Shown piece by piece: positions 5,362 through 7,747 of a DNA stretch of 7,747 bases. The notes under the pieces were generated by a model. The model made no database searches and was not told the DNA's origin. It saw nothing but the letters and a program-made list of their open reading frames with translations. Location of the stretch: NCBI GenBank assembly GCA_002309235.1, contig DBXA01000063.1, positions 1 to 7,747 on the forward strand, given 5' to 3'. The stretch comes from Christensenella sp. UBA1224. GTDB lineage: Bacteria; Bacillota; Clostridia; Christensenellales; Aristaeellaceae. The translations under genes were made by a program, and so were the position numbers. Numbering within the stretch: the stretch's first letter is position 1; each line of letters starts with the position of its first letter.

Positions 5362-6636
5362 CTATTTCTTGGGTGTTATCACATCACAGCCGGTCCACTG
5401 CCTCAGGACTTCCGGTACGACGACGCTGCCGTCCGGCTGCTGGAACTGCTCTACGATAGCGGGGATCAGGCGGCTGGTGGCGAGGCCTGAGCCGTTGAGG
5501 GTATGTACGAATTCCAGCTTCTTCGTCTCATTGCGGCGGAAGCGTATATTGCCGCGGCGCGCCTGGTAATCATGCGCGTTGGAGACGGAGGAGCATTCCT
5601 TGTAGATGCCCATGGAGGGGATCCACAGCTCGATGTCGTAGGTGGTGGCCATGGAGGCGGAGCAATCGCCCGCGGCGAGCTTGGAGAGGCGATAGTGGAG
5701 GCCCAGGCCGTCTACCAGGGCGCATGCCTTGCCGATGAGCTCCTGGAGCATGGCATCGGAATCTTCAGGTTTTGTGTAGCCGAACATCTCTACCTTATTG
5801 AACTGGTGGCCGCGGATCATGCCGCGCTCCTCGGCGCGGTAGGTGCCGGCTTCTCGGCGGTAGCAGGGTGTATAGGCGAACAGCCTACGGGGCAGATCGT
5901 CCTCGTTCAAGATCTCACCGCGGTACAGATTGATGAGAGCTGTCTCGGCGGTGGGCAGCATGAAATGGAAGCCCTCTTCGGTGAGGCGGAAGACATCTTC
6001 CTCAAATTTGGGGAACTGGCCGGCTGTCAGACCGCACTCATAGGTGAGCATATGGGGCGGCAGCATGAATTCATAGCCGTCCTTGATATGTGTGGTGACG
6101 AAGTAGTTGAGCAGGGCCCATTCCAGCTGCGCGCCTGTACCGGTGTACAGCCAAAAGCCGTTGCCGCCCATCTTGACGCCGCGCTCATAATCGATGAGCC
6201 CCAGACTTGTGCACAGATCCACATGGTTCTGCGCCTCGAAAGAGAATTCGGGCTTTTTGCCGCAGACGCGGACGACCTGGTTGTTCTCCTTTCCGCCGGG
6301 CTGCACGTCATCGGCGGGGAGGTTCGGCAGGGCGAGGACGAAGGTGCGGATCTTTTCTTCCAGCTCCTTCTGCTCGGCATCCATCTCCCGGATCTTCTCG
6401 GCAAGGGATTTGAGCTCCGCCATGAGCTCCGCGGTATCCTGCCCCTGCTTTTTCATGACGGGGATCTGCTTGTTCTTCTTGTTCTGCTCGGCCTTGGTCG
6501 CCTCGTTGAGCTGTATGAGCTCGCGCCTGCGGGAATCCATGGCAAGGAAATCGGTGAGGTCGAGATCGTAGCCGCGCTTCTTCAGAGCCGCGATGACGTA
6601 TTCGGGATTGGAACGGATAAGGTTGATGTCCAGCAT
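5362..6636 (-). CDS. serS: Seryl-tRNA synthetase
   Basis: This cytoplasmic class II enzyme charges tRNA-Ser with serine. The 424-residue length is normal. Residues about 30-100 form the N-terminal antiparallel coiled coil that grips the tRNA long arm. The catalytic core has the serine-binding PTAET (228-232), a motif 2 region RREAGTYRAEERGMIRGHQF (260-279) followed by NKVEMF, and motif 3 NGSGLATSR (381-389) followed by QQPDGSVVVPEVLR. The motif 2 loop and the segment SSVSNAHDYQARR (349-361) differ from the more familiar SEAG...RGLIRHHQF and SSCSNCEDFQARR forms, so this may belong to a less common SerS clade. The ATG has AGGAGG ten bases upstream. It is controlled by the serine T-box just upstream and appears monocistronic. 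Confidence 0.96.
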   Translation of the reverse strand: MLDINLIRSNPEYVIAALKKRGYDLDLTDFLAMDSRRRELIQLNEATKAEQNKKNKQIPVMKKQGQDTAELMAELKSLAEKIREMDAEQKELEEKIRTFVLALPNLPADDVQPGGKENNQVVRVCGKKPEFSFEAQNHVDLCTSLGLIDYERGVKMGGNGFWLYTGTGAQLEWALLNYFVTTHIKDGYEFMLPPHMLTYECGLTAGQFPKFEEDVFRLTEEGFHFMLPTAETALINLYRGEILNEDDLPRRLFAYTPCYRREAGTYRAEERGMIRGHQFNKVEMFGYTKPEDSDAMLQELIGKACALVDGLGLHYRLSKLAAGDCSASMATTYDIELWIPSMGIYKECSSVSNAHDYQARRGNIRFRRNETKKLEFVHTLNGSGLATSRLIPAIVEQFQQPDGSVVVPEVLRQWTGCDVITPKK

Positions 6637-6681
6637 AATAAATCATCCTCCTGGAATGTGGTTTCTTGCGTGAGACGGCAT

Positions 6682-6716
6682 AAAAAACATCCCCGCAATA
6701 TATGTGTATTGCAGGG
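6682..6716 (-). terminator. T-box intrinsic terminator before serS
   Basis: On the minus strand CCCTGCAATA (6716-6707) pairs with TATTGCGGGG (6700-6691) through ten pairs including one G-U, followed by six T residues (6687-6682). Its 5' arm shares bases with the 3' strand of the antiterminator (6719-6712), so the two structures exclude each other. Confidence 0.92.
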
Positions 6717-6918
6717 ACGGACAAATACAGATATCGGCCCGCGGTGCCACCCCGTTTGGCGGCTGAAGCCGCCCTCTCGTAAGATGCTGTATCGGTCATC
6801 GGCCGCGGCGCTCATCGCGCCGAAGCTCCCGGATGGAGGCTTTTCCGATCGCCAGCCGGCTCGCACCAGGCGCCGGCTCTCTGCATGGCGGGCAGAAAGC
6901 TTTCCGTTCATAGCTGTA
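6682..6918 (-). promoter_or_regulatory. T-box riboswitch (serine) in the serS leader
   Basis: The leader has the full T-box layout on the minus strand. Stem I includes CGCCA (6890-6886) paired with TGGCG (6854-6850), the AGAGAG bulge (6882-6877) and a CCGGC/GCCGG apical helix with GGTGCGA in the loop. Stem II-like CGGCGC/GCGCCG (6822-6806) and a perfect stem III GGCGGC-TTCA-GCCGCC (6773-6758) follow. The antiterminator is CGGGG (6754-6750), bulge TGGCACC (6749-6743), GCG (6742-6740), pairing with CGTCCCTG (6719-6712). TGGC would pair with GCCA at a tRNA 3' end, meaning discriminator G73, which is what tRNA-Ser has. Uncharged tRNA-Ser would favour read-through into serS. The specifier codon is not certain: AGC at 6841-6839 and TCC at 6837-6835 are candidates, both serine. 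Confidence 0.93.
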
Positions 6919-6924
6919 AGAGTA

Positions 6925-6952
6925 ATTATACAACTTTTTTTACCGGGTGCAA
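6925..6952 (-). promoter_or_regulatory. Promoter of the T-box/serS transcript
   Basis: On the minus strand a perfect TATAAT (6930-6925) follows TTGCAC (6952-6947) with a 16-bp spacer. Transcription would start near 6918, just before stem I of the T-box. The -35 is weak. Confidence 0.7.
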
Positions 6953-6998
6953 GAAAGTTTGGTTAAATACACCGGAAAAAACCTTTAAACAGCAATGG

Positions 6999-7358
6999 TC
7001 ACTGGTTCGGGTTTGCCGGTGCGACGAAGGTATCTTCTCCGCTGGTATCTATGACGGTATCTGTGGGTGCCTCGGCTGTCTGACCGGAAGAGGCCGCAGC
7101 CGCGGCATCGGACTGGGCATCGATATACGTTGCGGACATGGCGGTAGGCACGATCTCCGCCGGCTTGCGGAAGCTCAGCCCAAGCATGACCAGGAGCATG
7201 AGGGAAAGCGTGCCCAGTGCGGAGAAGATGAGCTTGCCTATATTATTATAGCGGCCGCGCCAGGCGAGCAGCATGCCGATGGGCGGGAGTACCACGCACA
7301 GCACTGTCAATACGATGAGCCTTTTCCTTGCGGCTTCTTTTCTGTTTCGGGCGTCCAT
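6999..7358 (-). CDS. Small two-helix membrane protein, unknown function
   Basis: I do not recognise this 119-residue protein. A basic N-terminus (MDARNRKEAARKR) precedes two membrane helices at about 14-32 (with PPIG) and 41-62, joined by the short loop WRGRYNNIGK. The rest (66-119) is a hydrophilic tail rich in Ala, Ser, Thr, Asp and Pro, with a run of five alanines. By the positive-inside rule the basic N-terminus and the loop conflict mildly; the loop is also basic, so the helices may form a hairpin with one end weakly inserted. The ATG at 7358 has GGAGG seven bases upstream. It has its own promoter (7406-7434), just beyond the P-type ATPase stop. No clear terminator separates it from the serS promoter, so some read-through into the T-box is possible. 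Confidence 0.75.
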   Translation of the reverse strand: MDARNRKEAARKRLIVLTVLCVVLPPIGMLLAWRGRYNNIGKLIFSALGTLSLMLLVMLGLSFRKPAEIVPTAMSATYIDAQSDAAAAASSGQTAEAPTDTVIDTSGEDTFVAPANPNQ

Positions 7359-7405
7359 AATGTATCCTCCAAAAGATCAGGATATCTGTCGTGACCGGCT
7401 CCGCT

Positions 7406-7434
7406 ATTATAGCAGAAACAGCGGCGCGTGGCAA
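7406..7434 (-). promoter_or_regulatory. Strong promoter of the small membrane protein gene
   Basis: On the minus strand TTGCCA (7434-7429, five of six matches) is followed by 17 bp and a perfect TATAAT (7411-7406). TGC directly before it makes an extended -10. The start would be near 7399, about 40 bases before the ATG. The -10 lies inside the small palindrome GCTATAATAGC (7413-7403). Confidence 0.8.
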
Positions 7435-7444
7435 ACGCCTGATT

Positions 7445-7747
7445 TTAGACCCATTCCTTGTTTTTGCGGATGTAGAACCTCTTGAGCAGCTGCGCGAGCA
7501 GGCTGTAGACGACCATCAGTATGACCAGCCACATGCCGAAGGCAACCGGCATGACGGGAAGATCGAACAGTATCGCGACGGGCGTAAAGCCTATGAGGAG
7601 GGTCGCCGCTACGACAAGAATGGTGGAAAGCGTCAGCTGACGGGAAGCGCGGTCCTGCAGGAAGGGGATCTTGGGCGTGCGTATGGTGTGTATGACGACC
7701 GTCTGGGATATGACGCCAAACATGAACCAGCCGCACTGGAAGAAGCC
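7445..7747 (-). CDS. mgtA: P-type ATPase C-terminus, MgtA-like magnesium transporter (partial)
   Basis: Only the last 100 codons are in the window; the gene continues past the right edge. The product reads GFFQCGWFMFGVISQTVVIH, then TIRTPKIPFLQDRAS, two more membrane helices (about 42-62 and 69-88) and ends LLKRFYIRKNKEWV. This matches the C-terminal membrane region of magnesium-translocating P-type ATPases: FQ-GWF--G--TQT, then H-IRT-KIPF-Q--AS, then TQLVK-FY. Such pumps import Mg2+ at the cytoplasmic membrane at the cost of ATP. The catalytic phosphorylation and nucleotide-binding domains are outside the window, so substrate and integrity cannot be judged. The frame is open from the window edge to the TAA at 7447-7445. 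The next promoter starts only ten bases after the stop. Confidence 0.8.
   Translation of the reverse strand, partial: GFFQCGWFMFGVISQTVVIHTIRTPKIPFLQDRASRQLTLSTILVVAATLLIGFTPVAILFDLPVMPVAFGMWLVILMVVYSLLAQLLKRFYIRKNKEWV

Noticed and set aside
5503..6966. Plus-strand open frame of 487 codons
   Set aside because: It lies opposite serS and runs through the T-box leader. The serS protein on the other strand is unmistakable, and the antisense frame is a by-product of GC-rich codon use.
6945..6998. Possible terminator after the small membrane protein gene
   Set aside because: The CCGGTG/CACCCGG inverted repeat has a 20-base loop and a bulge, and is not placed before a proper T-run, so I do not call it a terminator.

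Overview
The window looks like a stretch of a moderately GC-rich Bacillota (Clostridia-type) chromosome. The main support is a complete T-box riboswitch in front of a seryl-tRNA synthetase gene, strong AGGAGG-type ribosome binding sites, sigma-A type promoters and several TTG/GTG starts. The transport operon's solute-binding protein has a signal-peptidase-I signal and no lipoprotein cysteine. I associate that with some gut Clostridia (Christensenellales-like) and with diderm lineages, but the placement is an inference. Almost all genes lie on the minus strand; the exception is an unknown membrane protein gene on the plus strand in the left-centre, possibly preceded by a small ORF.

Layout, left to right. 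1-202 holds no gene but a repeat-rich spacer with a hairpin and three copies of a CTCGCAATGACGCG-like unit. 203-1471 (minus) is a two-gene unit: a VanZ-family membrane protein, then cytidylate kinase (cmk), separated by a 7-bp triplet repeat and driven by an exactly consensus promoter (TTGACA-17-TATAAT) whose spacer is filled by a palindrome. 1530-2770 (plus) carries a candidate 40-codon ORF and a 364-aa polytopic membrane protein of unknown function. After a convergent hairpin, 2845-5160 (minus) is a polar amino-acid ABC importer operon in the order binding protein, permease, ATPase; its promoter is overlaid by an ARG-box-like palindrome, with related palindromes further upstream. 5362-6636 (minus) is serS, preceded by its T-box leader (6682-6918) and promoter. 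6999-7358 (minus) is a small two-helix membrane protein of unknown function with its own promoter. The right edge (7445-7747, minus) is the C-terminal end of a P-type ATPase resembling MgtA-type magnesium transporters.

Most of the window is housekeeping: nucleotide metabolism, translation, amino-acid uptake and cation transport. Charging of tRNA-Ser should control serS through the T-box. Amino-acid uptake may be controlled by an ArgR/AhrC-type repressor, judged only from the operator-like sequences. I do not see a clear novel multi-gene system. The least explained parts are the 1472-2770 divergent region (palindrome in a perfect promoter, small ORF, unknown membrane protein), the palindrome cluster upstream of the ABC operon, and the repeat spacer at the left edge.
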